The notes under the pieces are model-generated. The model did not search any database and was not told the DNA's origin. It worked only from the letters and a program-made list of their open reading frames with translations. Both the position numbers and the translations under genes were made by a program. From Palleronia marisminoris (GTDB taxonomy: Bacteria > Pseudomonadota > Alphaproteobacteria > Rhodobacterales > Rhodobacteraceae), in assembly GCF_900172315.1 (NCBI RefSeq), contig NZ_FWFV01000003.1, forward strand, positions 248,001-312,000: 64,000 nucleotides of DNA, in the 5' to 3' direction. Of this stretch, positions 1 through 9,238 are shown piece by piece; within the stretch, counting starts at the first letter, position 1; each line of letters opens with the position of its first letter.

Positions 1-289
1 TGGGCCGTCGATCAGCCAGGCGGCCTACGAGGTCGGGCCGGAGATGCTCGACGACTTCATCGTCGAGAACCCCGAGGCCTCGCGACACTTCGCGCAGGGC
101 AAGGGCGACCGGCTGATGTTCGACCTGCCGGGCTTTGGCTTGAGCCGCCTGCGCGCCGCCGGAGTCGAGGCCGAGTGGATCGGCCGCTGCACCTATCGCG
201 AGCCCGAGGCGTTCTTCTCCTATCGCCGCGCGACGCACCGGCTCGAGAGTGACTACGGGCGGCTGATCTCGGTCATCCGGCTGGACTGA
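1..289 (+). CDS. pgeF: Peptidoglycan editing factor PgeF (YfiH/laccase-domain family), 3' end only
   Basis: The reading frame is open from base 2 to a TGA at 287-289, giving the last 95 residues of a protein that begins outside the window. The C-terminus with FFSYRRATHR followed by a short SxYGRLISVI tail is typical of the YfiH/PgeF family (multicopper-oxidase-like fold; purine nucleoside phosphorylase or muropeptide-editing activity in characterised members). The catalytic His/Cys metal-site residues of the family lie upstream of this fragment, apart from the region around C48 (GRCTYREPEAFF). Nothing suggests truncation other than the window edge. The family assignment is based on recalled motif similarity. 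Confidence 0.72.
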   Translation, partial: GPSISQAAYEVGPEMLDDFIVENPEASRHFAQGKGDRLMFDLPGFGLSRLRAAGVEAEWIGRCTYREPEAFFSYRRATHRLESDYGRLISVIRLD

Positions 290-392
290 GCGAACTCGCT
301 AGAGGCGCCGCCGAAACTCCTGCCCCACGCCACCGAAGCGCCCCATTCGAAGCCGAGCCTGCGACATGTAGCGCATCCGAAGGAACGTGAGG

Positions 393-482
393 ATGACCCA
401 TCGCCGCTGGCTCGCCGCCGCCATTGCCCAATCCGTCAAACCCGTGCCGGCGCTGCCCTTCCAACGCGACCGCAAAGGCTGA
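393..482 (+). CDS. Very short hypothetical ORF (29 aa)
   Basis: ATG at 393, TGA at 480-482; begins MTHRRWLAAA and ends with PALPFQRDRKG. It is preceded by AGGAACGTGAGG, a weak but plausible ribosome-binding stretch. The pattern (basic RRW start, Ala-rich helix, proline-rich PALPF near a basic C-terminus) resembles short conserved peptides I recall from Rhodobacteraceae genomes, but I cannot name a family or function. It could equally be chance in high-GC sequence. Confidence 0.33.
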   Translation: MTHRRWLAAAIAQSVKPVPALPFQRDRKG

Positions 483-559
483 GCCCGCCCCGCGCATGAC
501 GGAGCAACCCTGCGGCGGCGCCGCCAGCCTCGTGCCCTTGGGCGGTCTGCAGCCCTGCA

Positions 560-853
560 CCGGGAAACGATACGCGCACGTCCCAAAGCTTCGCTTTTAA
601 TGATCTGGACAGCGCGATCGGCGAGCGCATTCGCATGTGCCCGAGCCTCGCGATCTGCACCGCCTTGTGCCGCAGCACGCTGGTGCAGACGCCGGACGTC
701 GAGTTGGGCAGCGTGCATCCGGGCGCACTGGCGCCCTAGGAGGCGGCGCTCGACCTGCCGATGTTCCCCCATCTCCGGCGGATAAAGGAGTTCGGCGACC
801 TGGTCCTGCCGCGGCTGGAGGGAGAGACGCCCGACCGCGCGACGGCCGCCTGA
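560..853 (+). pseudogene. Possible decayed ORF between pgeF and lrp
   Basis: In frame 2 an open stretch of about 59 codons (NDLDSAIGERIRMCPSLAIC...) is interrupted by an in-frame TAG at 737-739, then continues for 37 codons (LPMFPHLRRIKEFGDLVLPR) to a TGA at 851-853. There is no convincing start. The residue composition looks more protein-like than neighbouring frames, which suggests the C-terminal remnant of a gene broken by a nonsense mutation. I cannot assign a family. The rest of 290-857 shows no other clear gene. Confidence 0.22.
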
Positions 854-857
854 CGGC

Positions 858-1358
858 TCAGGGAGTCGAGGTCACGCGCGCTTCGAGCACGTCGAACGGC
901 ACGCCCGGCGCCTCCTTGGCTGCGCGGATCACCAGCGACGTCTTGACGCTGCCGACATTCGGGGCGGTCAGAAGCTCGGACGTGAGGAAGGTCTGGAAGC
1001 TGGACAGGTCGGGGGCCACGCATTTCAGGATGAAATCGACCTCGCCGTTCAGCATGTGGCACTCGCGGACGAGGGGCCAGTCGCGGCAGCGCGCCTCGAA
1101 GGTCGAAAGATCGGCTTCGGCCTGGCTCTGCAAGCCGACCATGGCGAAGACCTGCACCTCGAATCCCAGCTGACGCGGTTCGACGCGGGCGTGGTAGCCG
1201 CGGATGAAGCCCTGCTCTTCCAGCGTGCGGACGCGGCGCAGGCAGGGCGGCGCCGATATGCCGACGCGCTTCGCCAGGTCGACGTTGGTCATGCGCCCGT
1301 TCCGCTGCAGTTCGGCGAGTATCTTGCGGTCGATGGCGTCGAGTTTCTGTCCGGGCAT
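858..1358 (-). CDS. Lrp/AsnC family transcriptional regulator
   Basis: This 166-residue protein has the normal Lrp/AsnC length and layout. An N-terminal winged helix-turn-helix lies at about residues 7-60 ([20 protein letters not shown], then [20 protein letters not shown]), followed by the alpha/beta RAM ligand-binding domain (about 68-155). The start at 1358 was chosen because [14 protein letters not shown] is the family's usual N-terminus; the frame stays open upstream to 1502 but that part is unlike Lrp. It is divergent from trxB, with 142 bp between the starts, an arrangement common in Rhodobacteraceae. It probably regulates itself and an amino-acid-related target; the ligand is unknown. 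Confidence 0.9.
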   Translation of the reverse strand: MPGQKLDAIDRKILAELQRNGRMTNVDLAKRVGISAPPCLRRVRTLEEQGFIRGYHARVEPRQLGFEVQVFAMVGLQSQAEADLSTFEARCRDWPLVRECHMLNGEVDFILKCVAPDLSSFQTFLTSELLTAPNVGSVKTSLVIRAAKEAPGVPFDVLEARVTSTP

Positions 1359-1417
1359 GTCATCCTCGGGATGTGGTGCGCGATACCTATGCGCGAACGG
1401 AAACAGCCGCAATAATG

Positions 1418-1433
1418 TTTCGCATCTGCGCAA
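1418..1433. promoter_or_regulatory. Candidate Lrp-type operator (inverted repeat)
   Basis: TTTCGCA-TC-TGCGCAA is a 7+2+7 imperfect palindrome (one mismatch) in the lrp-trxB intergenic space, set in locally AT-rich sequence. Lrp-family proteins usually bind short degenerate palindromes near their own promoter, so autoregulation is a reasonable inference. No binding data can be read from the sequence. Confidence 0.3.
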
Positions 1434-1500
1434 TTTTGTTACGGGGTTTCGGCCCGCGCCCGCACGGCTTATATGCGGCCCGAAATCGCAGGAGGTCATC

Positions 1501-2505
1501 ATGGCAGACGCCCGTCACGTCAAGCTTCTCATCATCGGCTCGGGGCCTGCGGGGTACACGGCCGCCGTCTATGCCGCCCGGGCCATGCTCGAGCCCGTGC
1601 TGATCCAGGGCATCCAGCCCGGCGGACAGCTGACCATCACCACGGATGTCGAGAACTGGCCCGGCGAGACGTCGATCATGGGCCCGGACCTGATGGTCCG
1701 GATGGAGGCCCACGCCCGCGAGATGGGGGCCGAGATCGTGTCGGACCACGTCTCCGCGCTGGACCTGTCCAAGCGCCCCTTCACGGCGACAGCCGACAGC
1801 GGCACGACCTACACGGCCGACGCGGTGATCCTGGCGACGGGCGCGCAGGCGAAATGGATGGGCCTTCCCTCCGAAGAGGCGTTCAAGGGCTTCGGCGTCT
1901 CGGCCTGCGCGACCTGCGACGGGTTCTTCTATCGCGGGCAGGAAATCGCCGTGGTCGGCGGTGGCAACACGGCGGTCGAAGAAGCGCTGTTCCTGACGAA
2001 CTTCGCGTCGAAGGTCACGCTGATCCATCGCCGCGACGAGCTGCGGGCCGAGAAGATCCTGCAAAAGCGCCTGTTCGAGCACCCGAAGATCGAGGTTCTT
2101 TGGAACCACGCGATCGAGAACATCTACGGCAGCGACAATCCCAAGGGTGTCGAGGGCCTGCGCGCCCGCCATGTCGATACGGGCGAGATCACGGACCTGC
2201 CCGTAACCGGCGTGTTCATCGCGATCGGCCATGCGCCGGCCTCGGACCTGGTGAAGGACCAGCTGGAGACCGAACTCGGCGGCTATGTGGTGACCAAGCC
2301 GGGCACGACCGAGACGAGCGTTCCCGGTGTCTTCGCAGCGGGCGATCTGACTGACCACGTCTACCGGCAGGCCGTCACCAGCGCCGGAATGGGCTGCATG
2401 GCCGCGCTCGAAGCCGAGCGCTGGCTGGCCGAGCAGGGCCAGGACGAGGGCCGCGACGAGCGCGAGCCGCTGGGCTATGGCGCCCCGGTCGAGGCAGCGC
2501 AGTAG
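1501..2505 (+). CDS. trxB: Thioredoxin-disulfide reductase
   Basis: This 334-residue low-molecular-weight thioredoxin reductase passes electrons from NADPH through FAD and a cysteine pair to thioredoxin in the cytoplasm. The FAD-binding GSGPAG is at residues 13-18, the redox-active CATC at C126/C129, the NADPH-binding GGGNTA at 143-148, and the second FAD motif ([10 protein letters not shown]) is near the end. The ATG at 1501 follows a strong AGGAGG about 6 bases upstream; the frame extends further upstream but that segment is not TrxB-like. The C-terminus has a roughly 15-residue extension ([19 protein letters not shown]) beyond the usual end, of unknown importance. A perfect hairpin follows the gene. 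Confidence 0.97.
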   Translation: MADARHVKLLIIGSGPAGYTAAVYAARAMLEPVLIQGIQPGGQLTITTDVENWPGETSIMGPDLMVRMEAHAREMGAEIVSDHVSALDLSKRPFTATADSGTTYTADAVILATGAQAKWMGLPSEEAFKGFGVSACATCDGFFYRGQEIAVVGGGNTAVEEALFLTNFASKVTLIHRRDELRAEKILQKRLFEHPKIEVLWNHAIENIYGSDNPKGVEGLRARHVDTGEITDLPVTGVFIAIGHAPASDLVKDQLETELGGYVVTKPGTTETSVPGVFAAGDLTDHVYRQAVTSAGMGCMAALEAERWLAEQGQDEGRDEREPLGYGAPVEAAQ

Positions 2506-2516
2506 CTACTACGAAT

Positions 2517-2546
2517 AACCTCCCGATCCGGCTGGATCGGGAGGTT
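2517..2546. terminator. Bidirectional hairpin terminator between trxB and the M3 peptidase gene
   Basis: A perfect 13-bp stem (AACCTCCCGATCC paired with GGATCGGGAGGTT) closes a GGCT loop. It begins 11 bases after the trxB stop and lies 15 bases before the stop of the convergent peptidase gene. The short A/T ends on both sides fit a terminator usable in both directions. Confidence 0.8.
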
Positions 2547-2561
2547 TCGAATCCCGGCCGG

Positions 2562-4580
2562 TCAAGCCGCGCCATCGAGCCCCCTGCCCTTCAGAAGCGC
2601 CTCGGGCCCCGGCATCCGGCCGCGGAAGGCGATGTAGGCATCCGCCGCCTCCTGGCTGCCGCCGGCGCTGAGGATGTGGCGTTCCAGCTTTTCGGCCATC
2701 TCGGGATCGAAGGGGCCGCCGGCCTCCTGGAAGGCGGCGAAGGCGTCGGCGTCCATCACCTCGGACCACATGTAGCTGTAGTAGCCACTGGAGTAACCGT
2801 CGCCCGAGAAGATGTGGGCGAAATGCGGCGTGGCGTGGCGCATGCCGACCGCCTTGGGCATCTCGATCCCGTCGAGGATCTCCTGCTGGCGGGCGATGGG
2901 ATCTTCGGGGGCCTCGCCCGTATGGAACTCGAGGTCGACGATAGCGCTGCCCAGGTATTCAACCGTCTGGAAGCCCATGTCGTAGGTCGAGGCGGCAAGC
3001 AGGCGGTCGCGCATCTCGTCCGGCATGGGTGCGCCGGTTTCGGCGTGGGTGGCGTATTTGGTCAGCACTTCGGGCACTTCGAGCCAATGTTCGAAAAGCT
3101 GCGAGGGCAGCTCCACGAAGTCGCGGGCGACGCTGGTTCCCGAAATCGACTCGTAGGTCACGTTCGAAAGCATCTGGTGCAGCGCGTGGCCGAACTCGTG
3201 AAACAGCGTGCGCGCGTCGTCATAGGACAGGAGCGCCGGCTTGCCCTTCGAGGGTTTCGCGAAGTTGCAGACGTTGACCGCGACAGGCCGCACGCCGTCC
3301 TTCTGCGAACGGATGGTCGAGCACCACGCACCCGACCGCTTGGCGCCGCGGGCGAAGTAGTCGCCGAGGAAGACGGCGAGATGTTCGCCGTTGCGGGTGA
3401 CCTCCCACGCGCGCACGTCCGGGTGGTAGAGCGGCACGTCCACGGGCTTGAACTCCAGCCCGAAGAGGCGGTTGGCGCAGTCGAAGGCGGCCTCGATCAT
3501 GCGGTCGAGCTGGAGGTATGGCTTGATCTCGGACTCGTTCAGGTCGTGCTCGGCCATGCGGCGCTTTTCGGAGTAGTAGCGCCAGTCCCAGGGTTCGAGG
3601 TCGCCGTTGACGCCGTCATTGTGCATCATGGCAGACAGGCGCAGGCCGTCCTCGATGGCGCGGTCGCGGGCGGGCTCCCACACCTTCATCAGAAGCTCGC
3701 GCACGGCCTCGGGGGTCTTGGCCATCTCGGTTTCGAGCTTGAACTCGGCGAAGTCGTCATAGCCCAGAAGCCCGGCGCGTTCCTCGCGCAGTTCCAGGAT
3801 CTCGGCGGCGATGGCGCGGTTGTCGGTCTCGCCCCCGTTGGCGCCGCGAGCGGTCCAGGCGGCATGGGCACGCTCGCGCAGGTCGCGGCGCGGGCTGAAC
3901 TGCAGGAACGGCACGATGATCGAGCGGGACAGCGTGATGACGGGGCCTTTCACGCCACGCTCGGCCCCGGCGGCGCGGGCGGCGTCGATGACGAAATCGG
4001 GCAGGCCCTCAAGCTCGTCCTCGGTCAGCTCCATCATCCAGTCGCGCTCGTCGGCGAGCAGGTTCTGGGTGAAATCGACGCCGAGCGACGACAGCCGTTC
4101 GGTCACGCTGCGCAGGCGGTCCTTGGCAATCCCTTCCAGCTCGGCCCCGGCACGAACGAAACGGCGGCGGGTGAGGTACAGCAGGCGCTGCTGCTCGTCA
4201 GTAAGGTCGAGCGTGTCGCGCGACTGCCAGAGCGCCTCGATCCGGGCGAAGAGCTCGGCGTTCATCGCGACATCCGAGGAATAGGCGGACAGCATCGGCG
4301 AGAAGTCGCGGCTGAGCGCCTGGCGTTCGTCGTTCGTATCGGCGCCTGCGACGTTGTAGAAGACGCCCAGCACCCGGCCCAGCGTTTCATCCGCGGTTTC
4401 CAGCGCCTCGATCGTGTTCGTGAAGGTCGGCGTGTCGGGATTGTCGGCGATGGCCGCGACCGCCTCGCGCGCCTGGACCAGCGCCGTCTCGACCGCCTTC
4501 ATGAAATGTCCGTCCTCGATGCGGTCGAAGGGCGGCATGTCGAACGGGGTATCCCAGGGCTCGAGCAGCGGGTTGGTCAC
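2562..4580 (-). CDS. M3 family metallopeptidase (oligopeptidase A / peptidyl-dipeptidase type)
   Basis: This 672-residue cytoplasmic zinc peptidase is full length for the OpdA/Dcp group of family M3. The zinc site HEFGHALHQ starts at residue 461 (H461, E462, H465), and the third ligand is expected in the following helix. There is no signal peptide. The protein would trim short peptides released by proteases and signal-peptide breakdown. The start MTNPLLEPWDTPF is typical and follows CAGGAGACC. It converges on trxB across a shared terminator. OpdA and Dcp cannot be separated from sequence inspection alone. Confidence 0.93.
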   Translation of the reverse strand: MTNPLLEPWDTPFDMPPFDRIEDGHFMKAVETALVQAREAVAAIADNPDTPTFTNTIEALETADETLGRVLGVFYNVAGADTNDERQALSRDFSPMLSAYSSDVAMNAELFARIEALWQSRDTLDLTDEQQRLLYLTRRRFVRAGAELEGIAKDRLRSVTERLSSLGVDFTQNLLADERDWMMELTEDELEGLPDFVIDAARAAGAERGVKGPVITLSRSIIVPFLQFSPRRDLRERAHAAWTARGANGGETDNRAIAAEILELREERAGLLGYDDFAEFKLETEMAKTPEAVRELLMKVWEPARDRAIEDGLRLSAMMHNDGVNGDLEPWDWRYYSEKRRMAEHDLNESEIKPYLQLDRMIEAAFDCANRLFGLEFKPVDVPLYHPDVRAWEVTRNGEHLAVFLGDYFARGAKRSGAWCSTIRSQKDGVRPVAVNVCNFAKPSKGKPALLSYDDARTLFHEFGHALHQMLSNVTYESISGTSVARDFVELPSQLFEHWLEVPEVLTKYATHAETGAPMPDEMRDRLLAASTYDMGFQTVEYLGSAIVDLEFHTGEAPEDPIARQQEILDGIEMPKAVGMRHATPHFAHIFSGDGYSSGYYSYMWSEVMDADAFAAFQEAGGPFDPEMAEKLERHILSAGGSQEAADAYIAFRGRMPGPEALLKGRGLDGAA

Positions 4581-4644
4581 GGTGGTCTCCTGTTTTGGCC
4601 CCTGTTACCCTAGCCCCCTTCTCGCCCGAGGCGAACCCCACGCG

Positions 4645-5673
4645 TCACGCGCCGCCGCAGACGGGGCAGTCGGGGCGCCGGGCCAGGGTGATCGTGCGGT
4701 TCTCGCCCCAGAGCGCATCGTGGATCGCCATACGTCCGCGATGCCCCTGCCCCGCGCCGGTCAGCTCCTTCACCGCCTCGGCCGCCATCATGGTGCCGAG
4801 GATGCCGGGGAGCGGGCCCAGAACGCCGGCCTCGGCGCAGGTCGACGCGAGGCCCGGGGCGGGCTTTTCGGGAAAGATGCAGGCGTAGCAGGGCGTTCCC
4901 GCCCAAGGCGCGTAGGTGGTCAACTGCCCCTCCCACTGGCTGAGCGCGCCCGAGACCAGCGGAACCTGCGCCTTTGTGCAAGCCGCGTTCAGCACGTAGC
5001 GGGTGTCCAGGTCGTCGCAGCCGTCGAGGACGAGGTCGTATTCGGCGACCAGCTCGCCCGCGATCTCGGCGGTGAGGCGGCGGTGATAGGGTCGGACGTT
5101 GACGAAGGGGTTGAGGGCCTTCATCGCAGCCTCGGCGGAAAAGACCTTTGCCATCCCGATGCGGGCATCCGAGTGGATGACCTGACGCTGAAGATTCGTC
5201 GCCTCGACGGTGTCGTCGTCGATCACGCCGATGGTGCCGACCCCGGCGGCGGCGAGATACAGCATCGCGGGCGAGCCGAGCCCCCCTGCCCCGACCACCA
5301 GAACGCGGGCGGTCTTCAGACGCTTCTGCCCCGGCCCGCCAAGCTCGCGCAGGACGATGTGGCGGGCGTAGCGCTCGACCTCGCCGGGGGCGAAGGTGTC
5401 GGCGCGCGGCTCGGGCGGGCGGTTCTCGGGGCGCACGCGACGGCGCAGCAGCTTCAGCCCCTCGGCATAGGCCCAGACCAGCACGCCGAGGCCGCCGAGG
5501 ACCAGCCATTCGCCCACGTCCCCCCCGAGGGGCGAACCGGCCGGCAGCAGGATCGAGAGCGCGAGCACGACCACGTAGAAAAGCCCCAGCGCCAGCACAC
5601 GCGCCTGGCGCGGCCAACCGATCCGCCCGCCGATGATCCAGATCGCAACCGCCAGTGCGAGAGCCCAAATCAT
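4645..5673 (-). CDS. Membrane-anchored HesA/MoeB/ThiF-family adenylyltransferase
   Basis: A 342-residue protein with two parts. Residues 1-75 hold about three hydrophobic segments (about 2-17, 25-43, 55-72). Residues 95-342 form a ThiF/MoeB E1-like domain with the nucleotide loop GAGGLGS (128-134), the DDDTVEATNLQRQ segment, and zinc-ligand pairs CYAC and CPVC. Such enzymes adenylate the C-terminus of MoaD/ThiS-like sulfur carriers for molybdopterin or thiamine synthesis. No C-terminal rhodanese domain is present. The start at 5673 follows AGGGAGA; the upstream extension of the frame is not protein-like. The partner carrier is not in the window. The anchor is unusual compared with E. coli MoeB. 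Confidence 0.88.
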   Translation of the reverse strand: MIWALALAVAIWIIGGRIGWPRQARVLALGLFYVVVLALSILLPAGSPLGGDVGEWLVLGGLGVLVWAYAEGLKLLRRRVRPENRPPEPRADTFAPGEVERYARHIVLRELGGPGQKRLKTARVLVVGAGGLGSPAMLYLAAAGVGTIGVIDDDTVEATNLQRQVIHSDARIGMAKVFSAEAAMKALNPFVNVRPYHRRLTAEIAGELVAEYDLVLDGCDDLDTRYVLNAACTKAQVPLVSGALSQWEGQLTTYAPWAGTPCYACIFPEKPAPGLASTCAEAGVLGPLPGILGTMMAAEAVKELTGAGQGHRGRMAIHDALWGENRTITLARRPDCPVCGGA

Positions 5674-5917
5674 GCGCGATCTCCCTGAAAGGTTGCGTCC
5701 TTGGCCTTGCTTAGAGGCAACGCCTGCCGAGCGGAAGGCACGCGGTCGCCACGGCGATGCCGCAAACGAATGTCGGGAAGCGGGGCGAGTTGTCGCGCAG
5801 GGCAATTTGCGGAGTATACAGCACCCCCCGAACACGGTATGGGCGACCCTTCTCAACTACCCCACCGACCGACCGCGCGCGCGGCGTCGCATGCTATCCG
5901 CAGATCGGCCCCCCTTG

Positions 5918-7939
5918 ATGATCCAGACCCTCCTCGATGCGCTCACCGAGCGCGGCTACGATACTCTGACCCCCGTGCAGGAGGCGGTCACCGATCCTGC
6001 GCTCGACGAGGCGGACCTTCTCGTTTCGGCCCAGACCGGATCCGGCAAGACCGTCGGCTTCGGCCTTGCGATCGGTCCGACCCTGCTGGACGAGAACGGC
6101 ATGTTCGAACGGGCCGCCGCGCCGCTGGCGCTGATCGTGGCACCGACGCGCGAACTGGCGTTCCAGGTGACGCGCGAGCTGGACTGGCTTTACGCCAAGG
6201 CCGGAGCGCGGGTCGTATCTTGCGTCGGCGGGATGGACATGCGCGACGAGCGCCGGGCGCTGGATCGCGGCGCGCATATCGTCGTCGGCACGCCAGGGCG
6301 GCTGAAGGACCACATCCAGCGCAATTCGCTCGAGATGGGCAGCCTCCGCGCCGTGGTTCTGGACGAAGCGGACGAGATGCTCGATCTCGGCTTTCGCGAA
6401 GATCTGGAGTTCATGTTGGGCGAGGCACCGGCCTCGCGCCGCACGCTGATGTTCTCGGCCACCGTGCCGAAGGCGATCGCGACGCTGGCGCAACGATACC
6501 AGCGTGACGCCGTGCGCGTCACGACCGTGTCCGAGCGGTCCCAGCACGCCGACATCACCTATCAGGCGCTGCGCGTCGCGCAGCAGGATGCGGAAAACGC
6601 CATCATCAACGTGCTGCGCTTCCACGACGCGCAGAACGCCATCGTCTTCGCCAATACCCGTGCCACGGTCAGCCGGCTGACCGCCCGCTTCGCCAATCGC
6701 GGCTTCGCGGTCGTCTCCCTGTCCGGCGAGCTGAGCCAGACCGAGCGGAGCCACGCCCTTCAGGCCATGCGCGACGGCCGGGCGCGGGTCTGCGTGGCCA
6801 CCGATGTCGCCGCGCGCGGGATCGACCTGCCGAACCTGGAGCTGGTGATCCATGCCGAGCTGCCCTCGAACGCCGAGGGGCTGCTGCACCGATCCGGGCG
6901 GACCGGGCGAGCGGGACGCAAGGGGACGTCGGCGCTGGTCGTGCCGCCAAAGGCGATCAAGCGCGCCGAGCGCCTGTTGCAAAGCGCCCGCATCACCGCC
7001 GAATGGACCACCGCGCCCGGCGCCGAGGAAATCCTGCGTCGCGACGAGGACCGGCTTCTGAACGCGCCCTCGTGGTCCGAAGCGATCACGGAGAACGAGG
7101 CGGATTTCGCCGAGCGCCTGCTGGCGATGCACGATCCGCGCAAGGTCGCGGCGGCCTACCTGCGGCTTTACCGCACGCAACATTCCGCGCCCGAGGATCT
7201 GAGCGAGCCGGACGCGCGTTCGGCCCCGAAAGAGCGCGTGCCGTTCGGCGACAGCGCGTGGATCGCCCTTTCGGTAGGTCGCGACGACCGGGCCGAGGCG
7301 CGCTGGATCCTGCCGCTGCTGTGCCGCTCGGGGAACCTCGACAAGGACGCGATCGGCGCGATCCGGGTGCAACAGACCGAGACCTTCGTGGAACTGTCCG
7401 CCCCCCTGATCGACAGCTTCATGGCTGCATTGGGACCGGATGCCACGTTGGAGAAAGGCGTGGCCGTCCGGCGGATCGACGGCCCGCAGGAGTCGGCCCC
7501 GGCCCCGCGGCCTGCGCCGAGAGCGGCGCCCGCCCCGAAGCCTGCCGAACGGCCTGCGCCGAAGCCCCCCGCCAAGTCTGCACCGGCCGCACCCGCACCC
7601 CAAGCGAAACCGCGTGAAGCCTCGTACGCCAAGAAGGCCGACCGGGCACCCGCTGCCAAGCCCGCGCCGTCGAAGCCTTCCGCCGGGCGTGCCAAGCCGG
7701 CGTGGAAGAAGGACGACAAGCCGACCGGACCGGCCAAGCGGTGGGAGAAGCCGGGCGACGGCCCCAGGAAGGGCGCCGGGGGCAAGCACAAGACCGGCCC
7801 CGGCTCGACCAGCCGGCCGGCGGCTTCGGCCTCGGACACATCGAAGCGGTTTACGCCGCCGGGCGGTGCGAAGCGTGCGAAACCGGCCGGCGGCTCGGGT
7901 TCCAAACCGGGCGGTGCACCGAAGCGACGCAAGGACTGA
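5918..7939 (+). CDS. DEAD/DEAH-box ATP-dependent RNA helicase
   Basis: About 673 residues if translation starts at ATG 5918 (MIQTLLDALTERGY). The helicase core has the Q motif TPVQ, motif I AQTGSGKT (38-45), PTREL (76-80), DEAD (149-152), SAT (180-182) and [13 protein letters not shown] DbpA/CsdA-like RNA-binding domain follows (roughly 440-530), then a tail of about 140 residues rich in Ala, Pro, Lys and Arg that is probably disordered and binds RNA. It would remodel RNA during ribosome assembly or cold growth. An in-frame ATG at 5891 is an alternative start; neither has a strong ribosome-binding site. Confidence 0.93.
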   Translation: MIQTLLDALTERGYDTLTPVQEAVTDPALDEADLLVSAQTGSGKTVGFGLAIGPTLLDENGMFERAAAPLALIVAPTRELAFQVTRELDWLYAKAGARVVSCVGGMDMRDERRALDRGAHIVVGTPGRLKDHIQRNSLEMGSLRAVVLDEADEMLDLGFREDLEFMLGEAPASRRTLMFSATVPKAIATLAQRYQRDAVRVTTVSERSQHADITYQALRVAQQDAENAIINVLRFHDAQNAIVFANTRATVSRLTARFANRGFAVVSLSGELSQTERSHALQAMRDGRARVCVATDVAARGIDLPNLELVIHAELPSNAEGLLHRSGRTGRAGRKGTSALVVPPKAIKRAERLLQSARITAEWTTAPGAEEILRRDEDRLLNAPSWSEAITENEADFAERLLAMHDPRKVAAAYLRLYRTQHSAPEDLSEPDARSAPKERVPFGDSAWIALSVGRDDRAEARWILPLLCRSGNLDKDAIGAIRVQQTETFVELSAPLIDSFMAALGPDATLEKGVAVRRIDGPQESAPAPRPAPRAAPAPKPAERPAPKPPAKSAPAAPAPQAKPREASYAKKADRAPAAKPAPSKPSAGRAKPAWKKDDKPTGPAKRWEKPGDGPRKGAGGKHKTGPGSTSRPAASASDTSKRFTPPGGAKRAKPAGGSGSKPGGAPKRRKD

Positions 7940-7946
7940 CGCCCGC

Positions 7947-7972
7947 CGGCGGCCCGTCAAGGCGGGCCGCCG
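7947..7972. terminator. GC-rich hairpin between the helicase and dctM
   Basis: A perfect 10-bp stem (CGGCGGCCCG with CGGGCCGCCG) and a 6-base loop TCAAGG lie in the 51-bp convergent gap. No U-tract follows on either strand, so it may act as a weak or Rho-assisted terminator, or protect mRNA 3' ends. Confidence 0.55.
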
Positions 7973-7990
7973 CACCGCCCCTGCGAATGC

Positions 7991-9238
7991 TCAGAGAAGC
8001 AGGGGAAGGTACGCTACTGCGATGAGGACGCCGATCAGGACCGCGAGGTAGGGCAGGACCGCCGCAGCGATCCGCTCGAGGCTGATGCCGGTCACCGAGG
8101 CCGCGACATAGAGGTTGATCGCCACGGGCGGCGTGATCATCCCGATCGACAGCCCGACCACCATGATGATCCCGAAATGCACCGTGTCGATGCCGAGTTG
8201 GCTGACCAGCGGCAACAGGATCGGTGTGAGGATGATGAGCGCCGAGGCCGTCTCGATGAAGATGCCGGTCACGAGGACCACGACCAGGATCATCGCGATC
8301 ACCACCATCGGCTCTTGCGACAGCGACAAAACGGCCGAGGCGATGGCGGACGGCACCTGCCAGTTCGATAGCGCCCAGCTGAGCGCGGCCGACGCCGCGA
8401 TCACGAACATCACGACCGCCGTGGTGACGCCCGAGCGGACGACGATGCGGTAGATGTCGCGCAAGGTCAGGTCGCGATAGATGAAGAGCGAGACGAAGAT
8501 CGCGTAGTCGACCGCGACCACGGCGGCCTCGCTGGGCGTGAAGATGCCCGAGAAGATGCCGCCGAGGATGATGACCGGGGTCATCAGCCCCCAGAAGGCC
8601 GACAGGAAGCTGCGTCCGATCGTGCGCAGCGACAGGGCGCTGCCGCGCGGATAGGCCCGGCGATAGCCTTGCAGCAGCGCGATCCCCATGAGCCCGAGAC
8701 CCATGGCGACGCCCGGCAGGAAGCCGTTCAGGAACAGCTTGGCCACGGATTCCTGCGCGATAACCGCGTAGAGGATCATCGGCACCGAGGGCGGGATCAC
8801 CACTCCGATGGTTCCGCCCGCCGCAATCAGGGCAGCGGCCGAGGCGGGATCATAGCCCTTCGCCTTCAGCTCGGGGACCAGCGTCGCGCTGACCGCGGCC
8901 GTCGTGGCCGCACCCGAACCCGAGATGGCGGCGAAGAACATCGCGGCGAGGATCGACACGATGGACAGCCCGCCCTTCACGAACCCGATCAGCGCGTCGG
9001 CGAGCTGGACCAGCCTTGTGCTGATCTTGCCGGCAGCCATGATGTCCCCCGCCAGGATGAACATCGGCACCGCCACCAGCGCGAAACTGTTCACGCCCGA
9101 GAACATCTGCTGCGGCACGACGAGGACCGGCACGCCGCTGGCCCAGACTGCAACCAATGTGCCCGCGCCGATGGCGATGGCCACCGGAACGCCGATCACC
9201 ATCAGGCCGGCGAATATTCCGAAGAGAAGAAGGCTCAT
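7991..9238 (-). CDS. dctM: TRAP transporter large permease subunit (DctM)
   Basis: A 415-residue inner-membrane protein with about 12 hydrophobic segments. The PPSVPMILYAVI segment and repeated small-residue loops (SGSGAATTAAVSAT) are typical of the DctM/SiaM large subunit of TRAP transporters, which carries the substrate driven by the sodium or proton gradient. It overlaps dctQ by 4 bp (ATGA) and ends the dctPQM operon. Substrate is likely a carboxylate or sugar acid; the sequence does not settle which. Confidence 0.95.
   Translation of the reverse strand: MSLLLFGIFAGLMVIGVPVAIAIGAGTLVAVWASGVPVLVVPQQMFSGVNSFALVAVPMFILAGDIMAAGKISTRLVQLADALIGFVKGGLSIVSILAAMFFAAISGSGAATTAAVSATLVPELKAKGYDPASAAALIAAGGTIGVVIPPSVPMILYAVIAQESVAKLFLNGFLPGVAMGLGLMGIALLQGYRRAYPRGSALSLRTIGRSFLSAFWGLMTPVIILGGIFSGIFTPSEAAVVAVDYAIFVSLFIYRDLTLRDIYRIVVRSGVTTAVVMFVIAASAALSWALSNWQVPSAIASAVLSLSQEPMVVIAMILVVVLVTGIFIETASALIILTPILLPLVSQLGIDTVHFGIIMVVGLSIGMITPPVAINLYVAASVTGISLERIAAAVLPYLAVLIGVLIAVAYLPLLL

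Noticed and set aside
2676-4613. 645-codon plus-strand ORF
   Set aside because: Antisense shadow of the M3 peptidase gene; low-complexity His/Val/Gly/Arg composition and no motif, whereas the minus-strand frame has HEFGH and full family length.
5894-7975. 693-codon minus-strand ORF
   Set aside because: Antisense of the DEAD-box helicase; Arg/Gly-rich with no domain signature.
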